DNA of 16,413 bases. Origin: Nitrosomonas sp. (lineage in GTDB: Bacteria > Pseudomonadota > Gammaproteobacteria > Burkholderiales > Nitrosomonadaceae). The stretch spans positions 1-16,413 of the forward strand of contig SXJH01000054.1 in the NCBI GenBank assembly GCA_005779435.1, in the 5' to 3' direction. Both the position numbers and the translations under genes were made by a program. Shown here one piece after another: positions 6,848-16,283 of the stretch (position 1 is the stretch's first letter; each line of letters begins with the position of its first letter). Below the pieces are notes generated by a model. The model had not been told where the DNA came from, made no database searches, and was given only the letters and a program-made list of their open reading frames with translations.

Positions 6848-7702
6848 ATGCTTCATTTGTTTATGCACACTTTTCCGGCCCCCGCCAAACTGAATCTTTT
6901 TTTGCACGTCGTTGGCCGCAGGCAAGACGGTTACCATTTGTTGCAAACGGTTTTTCGCTTTCTGGATTTTTGCGACGAATTAAGTTTCGATCTGCGCACC
7001 GATGGCGTAATCAAGCTGCATAATCCGCTGCCAGGCGTGCCGGAGGAAAAAGATTTGTGCGTTCGCGCAGCCACGTTGCTGCAACAAAAAACAGCAACCG
7101 GCTTGGGTGCCGATATTTATCTGCAGAAAAAGATTCCCATGGGCGGCGGCTTGGGAGGCGGCAGTTCGGATGCGGCGACCACGTTACTGGCGCTCAATCG
7201 GCTATGGGGTGTTAATTTGGCGACGGAAGTGTTGCTTGAGTTGGGTTTGCAATTGGGCGCCGATGTGCCGGTTTTTATTTTCGGGAGAAACGCTTTTGCC
7301 GAGGGAGTCGGCGAGAAATTGTCCGCGATCGAGCTGCCGACGGCTTGGTATCTGGTGCTTGTGCCGCCAGTACCAGTATCGACCGCCGAGATTTTTTCAA
7401 GTAAGGAATTGACACGCAACACAATTCCGATCAAAATACCGCCCTTTTCCATCCGGCAGGGTCGCAACGATTTGGAACCCGTCGTTTGCCGGTCTTATCC
7501 GGAAGTGGCAAGATGTTTGGAGTGGCTAAAGCGGCTGGAAAATACTACAATAGCGGCGATGAGCGGATCGGGCGCTTGCGTCTTTGCTGAATTTGCGACG
7601 GAACAAGAAGCGAAAACGGCTTTTGCGCAAATTCCGAGCGACATGAAAGGTTTTGTAGCGAAAGGCTTGAATTGTCACCCGATGTATCAGTCAAGAGAAT
7701 GA
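6848..7702 (+). CDS. ispE: 4-diphosphocytidyl-2-C-methyl-D-erythritol kinase
   Basis: IspE is the ATP-dependent GHMP-family kinase of the non-mevalonate (MEP) isoprenoid pathway; it phosphorylates CDP-methylerythritol. The 284-residue product has the N-terminal APAKLNLFLHV with substrate Lys14, the Gly/Ser-rich ATP loop PMGGGLGGGSSDAATTL (residues 98-114), the catalytic Asp139 in LGADVPVF and the C-terminal GHMP motif MSGSGACVFAEF. The start could be the ATG at 6848 or the internal ATG at 6863 (MHTFPAPAKLN); neither has a clear Shine-Dalgarno. The gene lies 23 bp after lolB, as in Pseudomonas and other betaproteobacteria, and its stop codon is only 5 bp from the 5' end of tRNA-Gln, so gene and tRNA are almost certainly on one transcript. 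Confidence 0.97.
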   Translation: MLHLFMHTFPAPAKLNLFLHVVGRRQDGYHLLQTVFRFLDFCDELSFDLRTDGVIKLHNPLPGVPEEKDLCVRAATLLQQKTATGLGADIYLQKKIPMGGGLGGGSSDAATTLLALNRLWGVNLATEVLLELGLQLGADVPVFIFGRNAFAEGVGEKLSAIELPTAWYLVLVPPVPVSTAEIFSSKELTRNTIPIKIPPFSIRQGRNDLEPVVCRSYPEVARCLEWLKRLENTTIAAMSGSGACVFAEFATEQEAKTAFAQIPSDMKGFVAKGLNCHPMYQSRE

Positions 7703-7707
7703 ATTTT

Positions 7708-7782
7708 TGGGGAGTCGCCAAGTGGTAAGGCACCGGATTTTGATTCCGGCATTCGTAGGTTCGATCCCTACCTCCCCAGCCA
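7708..7782 (+). tRNA. tRNA-Gln (anticodon TTG), CCA encoded
   Basis: A 75-nt cloverleaf: acceptor stem TGGGGAG pairs with CTCCCCA (7772-7778), discriminator G, then an encoded CCA (7780-7782). The anticodon arm CCGGA-TTTTGAT-TCCGG gives anticodon TTG (reads CAA, Gln). The T arm is GTAGG-TTCGATC-CCTAC. There are only 5 nt between the ispE stop and the mature 5' end, so RNase P cleavage would cut the ispE mRNA at its very end. A tRNA-Gln at this position between ispE and prs is conserved in Pseudomonas and many betaproteobacteria. Confidence 0.97.
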
Positions 7783-7843
7783 GCTTAGTTCGTAAAATCC
7801 GATAGGGTTTCGTGGTGAGATTGAACAGTGCGTCACTGCAAAC

Positions 7844-7877
7844 GGCATTGTATTAGAGAGCATAATGCCCCTTTTTT
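7844..7877 (+). terminator. Probable intrinsic terminator after tRNA-Gln
   Basis: GGCATT (7844-7849) pairs with AATGCC (7864-7869); a further TAT/ATA pairing is possible with one bulged G. The stem is followed by CC and six T (7872-7877). The stem is not very GC-rich, so termination may be partial. It lies 22 bp before prs and would end the lolB-ispE-tRNA transcript or reduce readthrough into prs. Confidence 0.65.
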
Positions 7878-7898
7878 CCATTAGCGCAAAGAAATAAC

Positions 7899-8849
7899 AT
7901 GTCCTATGACAGTTTGATGGTTTTTACCGGCACTGCCCATCCCAAGTTGGCGCAAGACGCTGTCAAGCATCTGAATATTCATCTGGGACGCGCCACTGTC
8001 GGACGTTTCAGCGACGGCGAAATCATGGTGGAAATTCTTGAGAACGTGCGCGGAAAAGATGTTTTTGTGCTGCAATCCACTTGCGCGCCGACCAACGACA
8101 GTTTGATGGAAATTCTGGTCATGGTCGATGCGCTTAAACGTGCATCGGCAGGACGAATCACTGCCGCAATTCCTTATTTCGGTTACGCGCGCCAGGACAG
8201 AAGGCCGCGCTCCGTGCGTGTGCCGATTACGGCCAAGGTGGTTGCCAATATGCTGACGACAGTGGGTATCGATCGGTTATTGACGATGGATTTGCACGCG
8301 GATCAGATTCAAGGTTTTTTTGATATTCCGGTCGATAATATTTACGGTATGCCCATTTTGTTGGGCGATATTTGGAAGCATAATTACCAGAATTTAATCG
8401 TGGTTTCCCCCGATGTCGGCGGTGTGGTACGTGCGCGTCATTTGGCCAAGCGTTTGGAATGCGATCTGGCGATTATCGACAAGCGACGCCCCAAACCGAA
8501 CGAAGCAAAAGTCATGAACATCATCGGCGAAGTGAAAGATCGCACTTGTGTGATCATCGACGATCTGGTGGATACGGCCAACACATTGTGCGAAGCGGCA
8601 AGAGCATTGAAAGAAAATGGGGCTAAATCGGTATTGGCTTATTCAACGCATGCGGTATTGTCGGGCAAAGCGGTAGAGAGAATTCAGAATTCGTCGCTGG
8701 ATAAATTGGTGGTTACCGATACGATTCCTTTGCGCGAGGATGCGATGGCTTGCGATCGCATTTGTCAATTGAGCATTGCAAGCTTATTGGCGGAAACCAT
8801 GTTGCGTATCAGCAACGAGAGTTCGCTGAGTTCGTTGTTTATGGAATAA
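7899..8849 (+). CDS. prs: Ribose-phosphate pyrophosphokinase (PRPP synthase)
   Basis: The enzyme makes phosphoribosyl pyrophosphate from ribose-5-phosphate and ATP, the shared precursor for purines, pyrimidines, NAD, His and Trp. The 316-residue protein (typical class I length of about 315) shows the catalytic flexible-loop region [10 protein letters not shown] (95-104), the divalent-metal and phosphate segment [14 protein letters not shown] (131-144), [16 protein letters not shown], and the PRPP-binding loop [10 protein letters not shown] (221-230). The ATG is preceded only by a weak AAGAA ribosome-binding site. The gene follows the tRNA-Gln terminator and is 60 bp before rplY, with which it is probably cotranscribed. 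No convincing promoter was found by eye in the 116-bp gap after the tRNA. Confidence 0.98.
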   Translation: MSYDSLMVFTGTAHPKLAQDAVKHLNIHLGRATVGRFSDGEIMVEILENVRGKDVFVLQSTCAPTNDSLMEILVMVDALKRASAGRITAAIPYFGYARQDRRPRSVRVPITAKVVANMLTTVGIDRLLTMDLHADQIQGFFDIPVDNIYGMPILLGDIWKHNYQNLIVVSPDVGGVVRARHLAKRLECDLAIIDKRRPKPNEAKVMNIIGEVKDRTCVIIDDLVDTANTLCEAARALKENGAKSVLAYSTHAVLSGKAVERIQNSSLDKLVVTDTIPLREDAMACDRICQLSIASLLAETMLRISNESSLSSLFME

Positions 8850-8909
8850 CAAAGTTTTTTTAACCGGTTTGTTTGGTCGCGAACAAATCAACACTATGGA
8901 GTAATCGAC

Positions 8910-9530
8910 ATGAAAATAGAAATCAGCGCGGAAAAGCGCACATTGCAGGGAAAGGGTGCGAGCCGCCGCCTGCGTGGTTCCGGCAAGGTGCCGGCAGTCA
9001 TTTACGGTGGCGATCAAGATGCGCAATCTATTGAGATGAGTCATAACGATTTGTTTCATAAACTTAAATTGGAAGCTTTTCATGCATCTATTTTAACGTT
9101 GAGCATCGATGGCAAAAAAGAGCCTGTCTTGTTGCGCGATGTGCAAATGCATCCCTTTAAGCATCAGGTATTGCACGTGGATTTTCAGCGTGTCGCCAAG
9201 GATAAGAAGATACACATGAAAGTGCCATTGCATTTTATCAATGCGGAAAATTCACCCGGCGTCAAAACATCCGGCGGTATCGTTTCTCATATCATGACGG
9301 AAGTGGATATCAGTTGCTTGCCTGGCGATTTGCCCGAATACATCCAAGTGGATTTGATGCAATTAGCCGCAGGACATACATTGCATTTAAGCGATTTGGT
9401 ATTGCCTAAAGGCGTAGAAATCGTCGCCTTGGCGCGCGGCGATAATGCCGCAGTGGTGACCATCGTAATTCCTCGCTCGGCATTGACTGAAGAAGGCGCC
9501 GGCGAAGCAGCGGGGGCCGAGAAAAAATAA
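8910..9530 (+). CDS. rplY: 50S ribosomal protein L25, Ctc type (bL25)
   Basis: This binds 5S rRNA in the large subunit. The 206-residue product is the long CTC/TL5 form: an N-terminal L25 5S-RNA-binding domain (about residues 1-92; [20 protein letters not shown] and [21 protein letters not shown]) and a C-terminal beta domain (about 100-185; [20 protein letters not shown]). It ends in a short Ala/Glu/Gly-rich tail. Its ATG has a good GGAG at 8899-8902. The prs-rplY-pth order is conserved. A strong terminator follows, so rplY closes the prs transcript and pth would depend on readthrough or a promoter of its own. Confidence 0.97.
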   Translation: MKIEISAEKRTLQGKGASRRLRGSGKVPAVIYGGDQDAQSIEMSHNDLFHKLKLEAFHASILTLSIDGKKEPVLLRDVQMHPFKHQVLHVDFQRVAKDKKIHMKVPLHFINAENSPGVKTSGGIVSHIMTEVDISCLPGDLPEYIQVDLMQLAAGHTLHLSDLVLPKGVEIVALARGDNAAVVTIVIPRSALTEEGAGEAAGAEKK

Positions 9531-9570
9531 ATTGACCGGATAAAGACTTAGCGGTCGTGTCAATCGAAAT

Positions 9571-9610
9571 AATCTGCCGGGGCTTCATCGTCCCGGCAGA
9601 TTTTTCTTTT
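9571..9610 (+). terminator. Strong intrinsic terminator after rplY
   Basis: AATCTGCCGGG (9571-9581) and CCCGGCAGATT (9592-9602) form a perfect 11-bp GC-rich stem with a 10-nt loop, followed by a T-rich tail (TTTTTCTTTT, 9601-9610). It lies 41 bp after the rplY stop and 17 bp before pth. Confidence 0.9.
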
Positions 9611-9626
9611 CCAGCGCGCGGACTCT

Positions 9627-10202
9627 ATGCACATGAAACTTATCGTTGGTTTAGGCAATCCAGGCCGGGAATATGATAAAACGCGGCATAATGCCGGTTT
9701 CGATTGGGTCGATCGATTGGCGGTCATGTTGCATGTCACACTCCGAACGGAAGCGCGCTTTCATGGTTTGTGCACGCAAATCCGGCAGCATGACAACGAT
9801 TTATGGCTGCTGGAACCGCAAACCTTTATGAATGCGAGCGGACGCGCGGTTGCGGCGCTATGCCAGTTTTATAAAATTTCAGCAGATGAAATCATCGTGG
9901 TTCACGACGAATTGGATTTGCCGCCGGGCGCGGCAAAACTGAAAAAAGGCGGCGGTCTGGGCGGACATAACGGACTCAAGGACATAGCCGCAAAGTTAGG
10001 AACCCAGGATTTCTGGCGTTTGCGCATCGGAATAGGTCATCCGGGCGAGCGCGGCGCAGTGGTGGGATATGTGCTCAACCCGCCGAGAAAAGAAGAAGCG
10101 CAATTAATCGATGAAGCCATAACCAGAAGCCTGGAAGTCTGGCCGTTGATAGCGCAAGGTGCATGCGAAGCGGCCATGCTGAAATTACACACCAAAGTTT
10201 AA
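9627..10202 (+). CDS. pth: Peptidyl-tRNA hydrolase
   Basis: Pth releases peptides from prematurely dropped peptidyl-tRNAs and so recycles tRNA. The 191-residue product has every active-site residue of the bacterial family at the expected offset from E. coli numbering: Asn11 (GLGNPG), catalytic His21 (TRHNAG), Asn69 (FMNASG), Asp94 (HDELDLPPG) and Asn115 (GGHNGLKD). That agreement supports the ATG at 9627 over the second ATG at 9633. The upstream Shine-Dalgarno is weak. The gene lies right after the rplY terminator and 31 bp before ychF, a near-universal partner in proteobacteria. Confidence 0.98.
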   Translation: MHMKLIVGLGNPGREYDKTRHNAGFDWVDRLAVMLHVTLRTEARFHGLCTQIRQHDNDLWLLEPQTFMNASGRAVAALCQFYKISADEIIVVHDELDLPPGAAKLKKGGGLGGHNGLKDIAAKLGTQDFWRLRIGIGHPGERGAVVGYVLNPPRKEEAQLIDEAITRSLEVWPLIAQGACEAAMLKLHTKV

Positions 10203-10233
10203 ATGCACTGTCAATTTTAATAGGTATCGAGTC

Positions 10234-11325
<1,092 letters not shown>

Positions 11326-11335
11326 TTTCAACCTA

Positions 11336-11361
11336 AACGGCACCTTAAAACCGGTGCCGTT
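11336..11361. terminator. Symmetrical hairpin between convergent ychF and lapA
   Basis: AACGGCACC (11336-11344) and GGTGCCGTT (11353-11361) make a perfect 9-bp stem with an 8-nt loop, 10 bp after the ychF stop and about 40 bp beyond the convergent gene's stop. There is no clear T-run on either strand, so it is a weak or factor-assisted bidirectional terminator at best. It may mainly stabilise both 3' ends. Confidence 0.5.
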
Positions 11362-11402
11362 GCGTGTGTCAAATCAGTTCGGCGCCTCTTGTAAGCATAA
11401 TG

Positions 11403-11600
11403 TCAGTGACATCGCCGCGCAAAAATCAGGCTGATGATTGCGCCGAGCGCAAAAAATATCAACAATGCGACGCTTAAAGGAAGCTCGACGGATTGGTCCA
11501 GATAATAATAAAGCGTGATAGGTTGCGAATGCTTAGACGCAAAAACGGCCAGCACTACAAAAACTGCAATACGAAAAATCCAAGCGATCAGGTTCGTCAT
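11403..11600 (-). CDS. Short LapA-domain (DUF1049) inner-membrane protein, possibly C-terminally truncated
   Basis: The 65-residue product, from the ATG at 11600-11598, consists of two hydrophobic helices: about residues 5-22 (IAWIFRIAVFVVLAVFA) and about 40-60 (LPLSVALLIFFALGAIISLI). They are separated by NxQPxTL-type sequence (SKHSQPITLYYYLD), as in LapA. LapA works with LapB to control lipopolysaccharide synthesis by governing LpxC proteolysis. Family members are usually 90-100 residues, with a cytoplasmic helix after the second membrane segment; here the frame stops just after it (IFARRCH). Position after aroA-cmk-rpsA-ihfB is the standard lapA site, but lapB does not follow; ychF faces it instead. 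Either this is a naturally short form or its 3' end was lost in a rearrangement. Expression from the ihfB transcript is unlikely, given the terminator and mobile element between them. Confidence 0.75.
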   Translation of the reverse strand: MTNLIAWIFRIAVFVVLAVFASKHSQPITLYYYLDQSVELPLSVALLIFFALGAIISLIFARRCH

Positions 11601-11725
11601 AACGCGTTAACTCATAAAATTAATAATGATAAATAAGTGAATGGCGGATTCCGGACATTAACCAAGAATAATACCGGCAAGCATTGCCGATCAATCGTGT
11701 ACGCAATCCGCACTAATTTTTTTAC
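11601..11725. other. A/T-rich gap upstream of lapA; part of the 368-bp non-coding stretch 11601-11968
   Basis: This 125-bp segment carries no gene. It has a small 6-bp hairpin, CGGCAA-GCA-TTGCCG (11675-11689). On the minus strand a TATTAT lies just after it and a TTGATC just before, but the 15-bp spacing is too short for a convincing promoter. The rest of the stretch is the second mobile element (11730-11873), a hairpin (11896-11918) and the ihfB terminator. Confidence 0.5.
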
Positions 11726-11729
11726 TTAG

Positions 11730-11873
11730 GGAAATACTGAAATCGGCTGTACATGCGATCTGTGGCGTTGGGCGGTGCTCGAAAATCGCCTATCGCTACG
11801 ACGATATGCTCCATTTTCTGCGCTCCATCCGCCTTGCGTTTCATCTTGCTCGCCGAATTATTTCAGCGTTTCC
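11730..11873 (-). mobile_element. MITE-like element, copy 2 (144 bp), between ihfB and lapA
   Basis: This is the reverse-orientation relative of the element at 6029-6171. Its reverse complement starts GGAAACGCTGAAATAATTCGG and continues with the same landmarks as copy 1: CGGCGA, AAGATGAA, GGAGCGCA, CATATC, GATAGGCGA and GTACAGCC. Its plus-strand left end, GGAAATACTGAAAT (11730-11743), matches the reverse complement of the right end (11860-11873) at 12 of 14 positions. TTAG occurs directly on both sides (11726-11729 and 11874-11877), a perfect 4-bp target duplication. No coding capacity. It is more diverged from copy 1 than recent duplicates would be, with roughly two thirds of positions shared by eye, and its ends are less symmetrical, suggesting an older insertion. 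Confidence 0.85.
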
Positions 11874-11895
11874 TTAGTTCTCGAAATTGCTGAAA

Positions 11896-11918
11896 TCCGA
11901 CAGATTCCCGGTGTCGGA
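11896..11918. other. Small inverted repeat beside the ihfB terminator
   Basis: TCCGACA (11896-11902) and TGTCGGA (11912-11918) form a perfect 7-bp stem with a 9-nt loop, immediately beyond the ihfB terminator and 18 bp from the copy-2 element's flanking TTAG. No role is evident; it could back up the terminator for minus-strand transcripts. Confidence 0.4.
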
Positions 11919-11921
11919 ATT

Positions 11922-11954
11922 AAAAAAAGCACTCCGCGATAGAAGTGCTTTTTT
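11922..11954 (-). terminator. Intrinsic terminator of the aroA-cmk-rpsA-ihfB strand
   Basis: On the minus strand AAAAAAGCACT, a 10-nt loop and AGTGC followed by seven T (complement of 11922-11928) make a classical terminator 14 bp after the ihfB stop. The flanking A and T runs make it nearly symmetrical, so it could also work on the plus strand. Confidence 0.9.
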
Positions 11955-11968
11955 CGTTTATTGCGGTG

Positions 11969-12250
11969 TTACTTATAATCAACACGTTCGCGCATTTCTT
12001 TACCTGCTTTGAAATGCGGCACGTATTTCTCAGGCACTTTTACTTTCTCGCCGGACTTTGGATTCCGGCCGATACGCGGCGGGCGGTAATTCAGATCGAA
12101 ACTGCCAAATCCGCGTATTTCAATGCGTTGGCCGCCTGCTAAACTTTTAGCCATCGCATCGATGATCATTTTAACGGAAAGCTCAGCATCTTTTGTGACC
12201 AGCTGCGGGAAACGTGCAGCAAGCCGGGTAATTAATTCAGATTTCGTCAT
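11969..12250 (-). CDS. ihfB: Integration host factor beta subunit
   Basis: IHF-beta pairs with IHF-alpha to make a sequence-specific DNA-bending protein of the HU family, used in transcription, replication and recombination. The 93-residue product (E. coli 94) begins [17 protein letters not shown] and has the family core [26 protein letters not shown], with the beta-ribbon Arg-Asn-Pro that intercalates at the DNA kink, then [16 protein letters not shown]. That last stretch and the N-terminus mark it as IhfB rather than HU or IhfA. A GAGGA ribosome-binding site lies 6-8 nt before the ATG. It starts 15 bp after the rpsA stop, the usual rpsA-ihfB arrangement, and is followed by a strong terminator. 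Confidence 0.97.
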   Translation of the reverse strand: MTKSELITRLAARFPQLVTKDAELSVKMIIDAMAKSLAGGQRIEIRGFGSFDLNYRPPRIGRNPKSGEKVKVPEKYVPHFKAGKEMRERVDYK

Positions 12251-12265
12251 GAAATTTCCTCTTTC

Positions 12266-13978
12266 TTATTGCTCTGTATTTTTACTGTCCATTTTTGCTT
12301 TCAGAAGAGCGCCAAGGCTGGTTGTACCTGCGTTTACCGGTGCTTTTATTTTTTGCATGGCGGCAGTTTCATCGGATTTGTCTTTTGCCTTGATCGAAAG
12401 ATTGATTGCGCGATTTTTACGATCGATGTTGATAATCATCGTTTCAACTTTATCGCCTTCTTTCAGATGGGTGCGAATATCTTCCACACGATCGCGCGAC
12501 ACCTCGGAGGCGCGCAAATAACCTTCGACATCATTGGTTAGCGCAATGACAGCACCCTTGGCGTCGATGGATTTTACCGTACCTTCGATAATGCTGTTTT
12601 TGTCATGCTCGGCGACAAAACTGGTGAAAGGATCGCCTTCCATTTGCTTGATGCCCAAGGAGATGCGTTCGCGTTCGACGTCGATGGACAAAATGACGGC
12701 TTCCACTTCATCGCCTTTCTTGTAGTTTTGTACCGCTTCTTCGCCGGGTTGATTCCACGACAAATCCGATAAATGCACCAAACCATCGATATTGCCAGGT
12801 AAGCCGATAAATACGCCAAAATCGGTAATCGATTTGATTTGACCGCGCACTTTGTCGTTCTTCTCGTGGCTGGCGGCAAATTCTTCCCAAGGATTAGGCT
12901 GGCATTGTTTCATGCCCAGTGAAATGCGGCGGCGTTCTTCGTCGATTTCGAGAATCATCACTTCGACTTCATCGCCCAGTTGCACAATCTTGGATGGATA
13001 AACATTCTTGTTGGTCCAATCCATTTCGGACACATGCACCAGACCTTCGATGCCCTGCTCGATTTCAATGAAAGCGCCGTAGTCGGTCAGATTGGTTACT
13101 TTGCCGAACAAGCGCGTGCGTGCCGGGTAACGGCGCGACAATCCAACCCATGGATCTTCGCTCAATTGTTTCATGCCTAATGAAACGCGATTCTTTTCTT
13201 GATCGAACTTCAGTACCTTGGCGGTAACTTCATCGCCAATATTGACCACCTCCGACGGATGCTTGACGCGGCGCCATGCCAGATCGGTGATGTGCAACAA
13301 ACCATCGATACCGCCTAAGTCGACAAATGCGCCGTAATCGGTAATGTTTTTGACCACACCTTGAACGATAGAGCCTTCCTGCAAATTGGACAGCAAGGTT
13401 TCGCGGTCGGCGCCTTGCGTCGCTTCCAATACAGCGCGGCGCGATACCACGACGTTATTGCGTTTGCGATCCAGTTTGATGACCTTGAATTCCATTTCCT
13501 TATTTTCATAAGGCGTCGTGTCTTTGACCGGACGGATATCGACCAGGGATCCGGGCAAGAATGCGCGAATTCCGTTGATCGTTGCGGTCAAGCCGCCTTT
13601 GACTTTGCCGTTGACCATGCCGGTGACGATCTTGCCGCTTTCCATCGCTTCTTCCAGATCGTGCCATGCGGTTAGACGTTTCGCTTTGTCGCGAGAGAGG
13701 CGTGTTTCGCCATAGCCGTCTTCCAGAGACTCAATGGCAACGCTGATGAAATCGCCCGGCTTGACTTCGATTTCGCCGCGATCATTTTTGAATTCCTCAA
13801 CAGGAATAAAACTTTCGGATTTGAGACCCGCATTAACGACGACGATATTGTAGTCGACGCGAACAACTTCGGCGGTGATGACTTCACCGATACGCATTTC
13901 CTGACGTGAGAGGCTTTCTTCAAAAAGTGCGGCAAAACTTTCGGGGGAATTCTTGGTTGCAGTGGAAGCTTTAGTCAT
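12266..13978 (-). CDS. rpsA: 30S ribosomal protein S1 (bS1)
   Basis: S1 tethers mRNA to the 30S subunit and is needed for translation of most messages, especially those with weak Shine-Dalgarno sequences. The 570-residue product (E. coli 557) has six OB-fold S1 domains at roughly residues 30-96, 115-182, 201-269, 288-356, 375-443 and 462-531. The first two are the divergent ribosome-binding pair; domains 3-6 show the canonical GxVxxIxDYGAFVxL, then G-L-H-S pattern. A Lys/Asp-rich tail follows. Its own ATG has only an AGG in an A/T-rich leader, as in E. coli rpsA, where weak initiation underlies autoregulation by S1. The 105-bp gap after cmk could hold an rpsA promoter (a weak TTAACT/CATACT pair with 19-bp spacing), not convincing by eye. 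Confidence 0.98.
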   Translation of the reverse strand: MTKASTATKNSPESFAALFEESLSRQEMRIGEVITAEVVRVDYNIVVVNAGLKSESFIPVEEFKNDRGEIEVKPGDFISVAIESLEDGYGETRLSRDKAKRLTAWHDLEEAMESGKIVTGMVNGKVKGGLTATINGIRAFLPGSLVDIRPVKDTTPYENKEMEFKVIKLDRKRNNVVVSRRAVLEATQGADRETLLSNLQEGSIVQGVVKNITDYGAFVDLGGIDGLLHITDLAWRRVKHPSEVVNIGDEVTAKVLKFDQEKNRVSLGMKQLSEDPWVGLSRRYPARTRLFGKVTNLTDYGAFIEIEQGIEGLVHVSEMDWTNKNVYPSKIVQLGDEVEVMILEIDEERRRISLGMKQCQPNPWEEFAASHEKNDKVRGQIKSITDFGVFIGLPGNIDGLVHLSDLSWNQPGEEAVQNYKKGDEVEAVILSIDVERERISLGIKQMEGDPFTSFVAEHDKNSIIEGTVKSIDAKGAVIALTNDVEGYLRASEVSRDRVEDIRTHLKEGDKVETMIINIDRKNRAINLSIKAKDKSDETAAMQKIKAPVNAGTTSLGALLKAKMDSKNTEQ

Positions 13979-14083
13979 TATAAAAATACCTGATAGAACA
14001 CTCCGGCCAGTATGATTTCCAGCGGATTGGGTTAGTTAAAAAATGTTTGGATCGCGAATTTTCTTCTGAATGTCAGGAAAAAA

Positions 14084-14776
14084 TTATTGAGCGTTCAAAC
14101 GCTGATCTCTTGCACAGATCTCATTATACCAGGAGAGCACGGTATCTTGTGCCTGGGATATGGTTAACGAAGTCGTATCCAGCAATCGAGCATCCTTGCC
14201 TTGCTGCAGTGGAGCGACGCTGCGATTGCTGTCGCGTTCATCCCGTTTCTGAATATCTTGCAACAGATCGGCGATATTAGCATCGATTCCTTTCTCTTTC
14301 AACTGGTTATATCGTCTTTGCGCGCGAATCTCAGCGCTGGCGGTTAAAAAAATCTTCAGCATGGCATCGGGAAAAATAACCGACCCCATATCGCGGCCAT
14401 CGGTAACCAATCCGGGAGGCTGACGGAATGCGCGTTGGCGTTCGGTCAATGCCGCGCGAACCTGCGGATAAGCGGCCAGTTGCGAAGCCAGAATACCGCA
14501 TTGTTCCGCGCGGATGGCATCGGTAACGATTGCGCCGTCTAAAAAGATTTGTCCATCAATGAAGGCGGTATCCAGGTTTTTGGCAATTGCCGTAAGCCGG
14601 TCGATATCGCCGGTATCGGTATGCGATTGCATTGTTTTCAACGCAACCAGCCGATACAGCGCACCGCTGTCCAAATAATGAAAGCCGAGTTTGGCGGCAA
14701 CCAACTGGGCAATGGTGCCTTTCCCGGATGCGGAAGGGCCGTCAATGGCAATGACAGGAATTTGCGGTGTATTCAT
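14084..14776 (-). CDS. cmk: Cytidylate kinase
   Basis: Cmk phosphorylates CMP and dCMP to the diphosphates, salvaging cytidine nucleotides. From the ATG at 14776-14774 the product is 230 residues (E. coli 227): MNTPQIPVIAIDGPSASGKG with P-loop GPSASGKGT (13-21), the substrate region FHYLDSGALYRLVAL, the TDGRDMGSVIFPDA segment and the LID-like RRYNQLKEKG. An upstream in-frame TTG at 14803 would add 9 residues, but the ATG gives the family-standard N-terminus, so I prefer it. Neither start has a good Shine-Dalgarno. The gene lies 35 bp after aroA and 105 bp before rpsA, in the conserved aroA-cmk-rpsA-ihfB order. Confidence 0.96.
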   Translation of the reverse strand: MNTPQIPVIAIDGPSASGKGTIAQLVAAKLGFHYLDSGALYRLVALKTMQSHTDTGDIDRLTAIAKNLDTAFIDGQIFLDGAIVTDAIRAEQCGILASQLAAYPQVRAALTERQRAFRQPPGLVTDGRDMGSVIFPDAMLKIFLTASAEIRAQRRYNQLKEKGIDANIADLLQDIQKRDERDSNRSVAPLQQGKDARLLDTTSLTISQAQDTVLSWYNEICARDQRLNAQ

Positions 14777-14811
14777 GAACGATTCGGGGTTGTCGGAGTG
14801 CAAAAAAGAGA

Positions 14812-16131
14812 CTACGAAGCAGTCTGCACGATCTGTGCGAACTTTTCAAAATAATCCGGAAAGGTTTTAGCGACGCATCCGGGATCGTTGATGCGCACCG
14901 GAGCGCCGAAGGAAGCCAGAGAGAAGCACATGGCCATGCGGTGATCGTCGTAAGTGTCGATCGCCGCATGAGGGGTCAATCCGTTCGGCGGCGGCGCAAT
15001 GCGCAGGTAATCGGCGCCTTCTTCGACGATTGCGCCAAGTTTGCGCAATTCTGCGGCCATCGCCGCCAGGCGGTCGGTTTCTTTCAAGCGCCAACTGGCG
15101 ATGTTGCGCAGCGTAGTGACGCCATCGGCAAATAACGCCGCCACTGCCAGCGTCATGGCGGCATCGGGGATGCGATTGCAATCCAGGTCGATTGCGCGTA
15201 GAAGCTTCCCGCAGAAAAGCGCGTCCGCGCTTTCGGCCTCGATCCAGTTTTCGCCCATCGAAATTTTTGCCCCCATCATTTCCAATGCGGCGGCAAAACG
15301 GACATCGCCTTGCGCGCTATCGCGGCCAACGCCTTGAACGCGCACCGGACCATGCCCGACTGCGCCTGCGGCAAGAAAATAGGACGCGGAAGAAGCATCG
15401 CCTTCGACGAAAATGCTGCCCGGACTGCGATAGTGTTGTTGCGCCGGTATTACGAATTGCTGCCAATCGGTATGCTCGACATGCACGCCGAAACGCTGCA
15501 TCTGCGCGAGCGTCAATTGGATGTACGGTTGCGAAATGAGCGTGCCCGCAACTGCGATGACGGATTTCTTTCTTGTCAACGGCAATGCCATCAGCAGTCC
15601 CGTCAGGAATTGGCTGGAAACGTCGCCTTTGACGGTTACTCGATATGCGTCGTCTTGACGTTGCAGGTTGGTGGGATTGATTTCAAGCGGCGGAAAACCC
15701 GGATTGCCGAGATAGTCGATATCGGCGCCCAGTTGACGCAATGCGTCGACCAGATCCCCGATCGGTCTTTCGTGCATACGCGGCACGCCGGATAGCCGGT
15801 AATGCCCTTGCATTAACGCCAGCGCCGCAGTCAACGGACGAAAAGCGGTGCCGGCATTGCCGAGAAACAGATCGGCTTCGGCCACCGGGAATGTGCCGTT
15901 GCATCCGGTAATGCGATAATCGTTAGCCCCGGTTTGCACGATAGAAACACCCAGCTTGGCAAGCGCTTCCAGCATGTGCGCCGTATCGTCCGAGGCAAGC
16001 AAGTCATGAACCTGCGTTGTTCCCTCCGCAAGTGCGGCAAGCAACAAAATTCGATTGGAAATGCTTTTTGAACCGGGTAGTTGTATCGTGCCCTGTGCGC
16101 TCCGGGCAAATGGAAGGTCAAGCCACTTCAT
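14812..16131 (-). CDS. aroA: 3-phosphoshikimate 1-carboxyvinyltransferase (EPSP synthase)
   Basis: AroA joins phosphoenolpyruvate to shikimate-3-phosphate, the sixth step of the shikimate pathway to aromatic amino acids and folate. From the ATG at 16131-16129 the product is 439 residues. Its [10 protein letters not shown] places Lys22, Ser23 and Arg27 at exactly the E. coli positions, which supports this start over the in-frame TTG six codons upstream at 16149. Further signatures are [13 protein letters not shown] (PEP site), [32 protein letters not shown] and the C-terminal [13 protein letters not shown]. The GNAGTAxRP and [10 protein letters not shown] forms are those of class I, glyphosate-sensitive-type enzymes; sensitivity itself is an inference. 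It is the first gene of the minus-strand cluster in view. The tyrA or hisC gene that often precedes it is not within the 282 bp to the window edge. Confidence 0.97.
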   Translation of the reverse strand: MKWLDLPFARSAQGTIQLPGSKSISNRILLLAALAEGTTQVHDLLASDDTAHMLEALAKLGVSIVQTGANDYRITGCNGTFPVAEADLFLGNAGTAFRPLTAALALMQGHYRLSGVPRMHERPIGDLVDALRQLGADIDYLGNPGFPPLEINPTNLQRQDDAYRVTVKGDVSSQFLTGLLMALPLTRKKSVIAVAGTLISQPYIQLTLAQMQRFGVHVEHTDWQQFVIPAQQHYRSPGSIFVEGDASSASYFLAAGAVGHGPVRVQGVGRDSAQGDVRFAAALEMMGAKISMGENWIEAESADALFCGKLLRAIDLDCNRIPDAAMTLAVAALFADGVTTLRNIASWRLKETDRLAAMAAELRKLGAIVEEGADYLRIAPPPNGLTPHAAIDTYDDHRMAMCFSLASFGAPVRINDPGCVAKTFPDYFEKFAQIVQTAS

Positions 16132-16211
16132 GATGCATGCAGTTATCAAATTGTTAGATGATAGCCGATAAAACAGGCTAAGCGTAATTTTGTTGGCTGC
16201 ATCGACGGGAG

Positions 16212-16270
16212 TTTGCTAAAACGTGCTGCAAGTCGCAATAACTCGCCTTGCAAAATCCTGCGTTAGCAAA
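16212..16270 (-). promoter_or_regulatory. Possible structured leader RNA upstream of aroA
   Basis: Within the predicted aroA leader, CGTTAGCAAA (16261-16270) pairs with TTTGCTAA plus CG (16212-16219 and 16222-16223), giving a 10-bp stem with a 2-nt bulge. Inside it TGCAAG (16227-16232) pairs with CTTGCA (16247-16252). The fold is nested and A/T-rich on the outside. No T-run follows it on the minus strand and no leader peptide rich in aromatic codons was recognised, so attenuation is only a possibility. Confidence 0.35.
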
Positions 16271-16283
16271 AATCTGTTAGCAA

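Noticed and set aside
7821..7866. Possible prs promoter from TTGAAC and CATAAT
   Set aside because: Spacings are far from 16-18 bp, and the CATAAT lies inside the terminator stem.
11945..12142. Plus-strand short open frame beginning in the ihfB terminator
   Set aside because: Antisense to ihfB; its first codons arise from the terminator T-run.
14777..14803. Nine-residue N-terminal extension of cmk from a TTG
   Set aside because: The ATG at 14776 gives the family-standard N-terminus and length; no ribosome-binding site supports the TTG.
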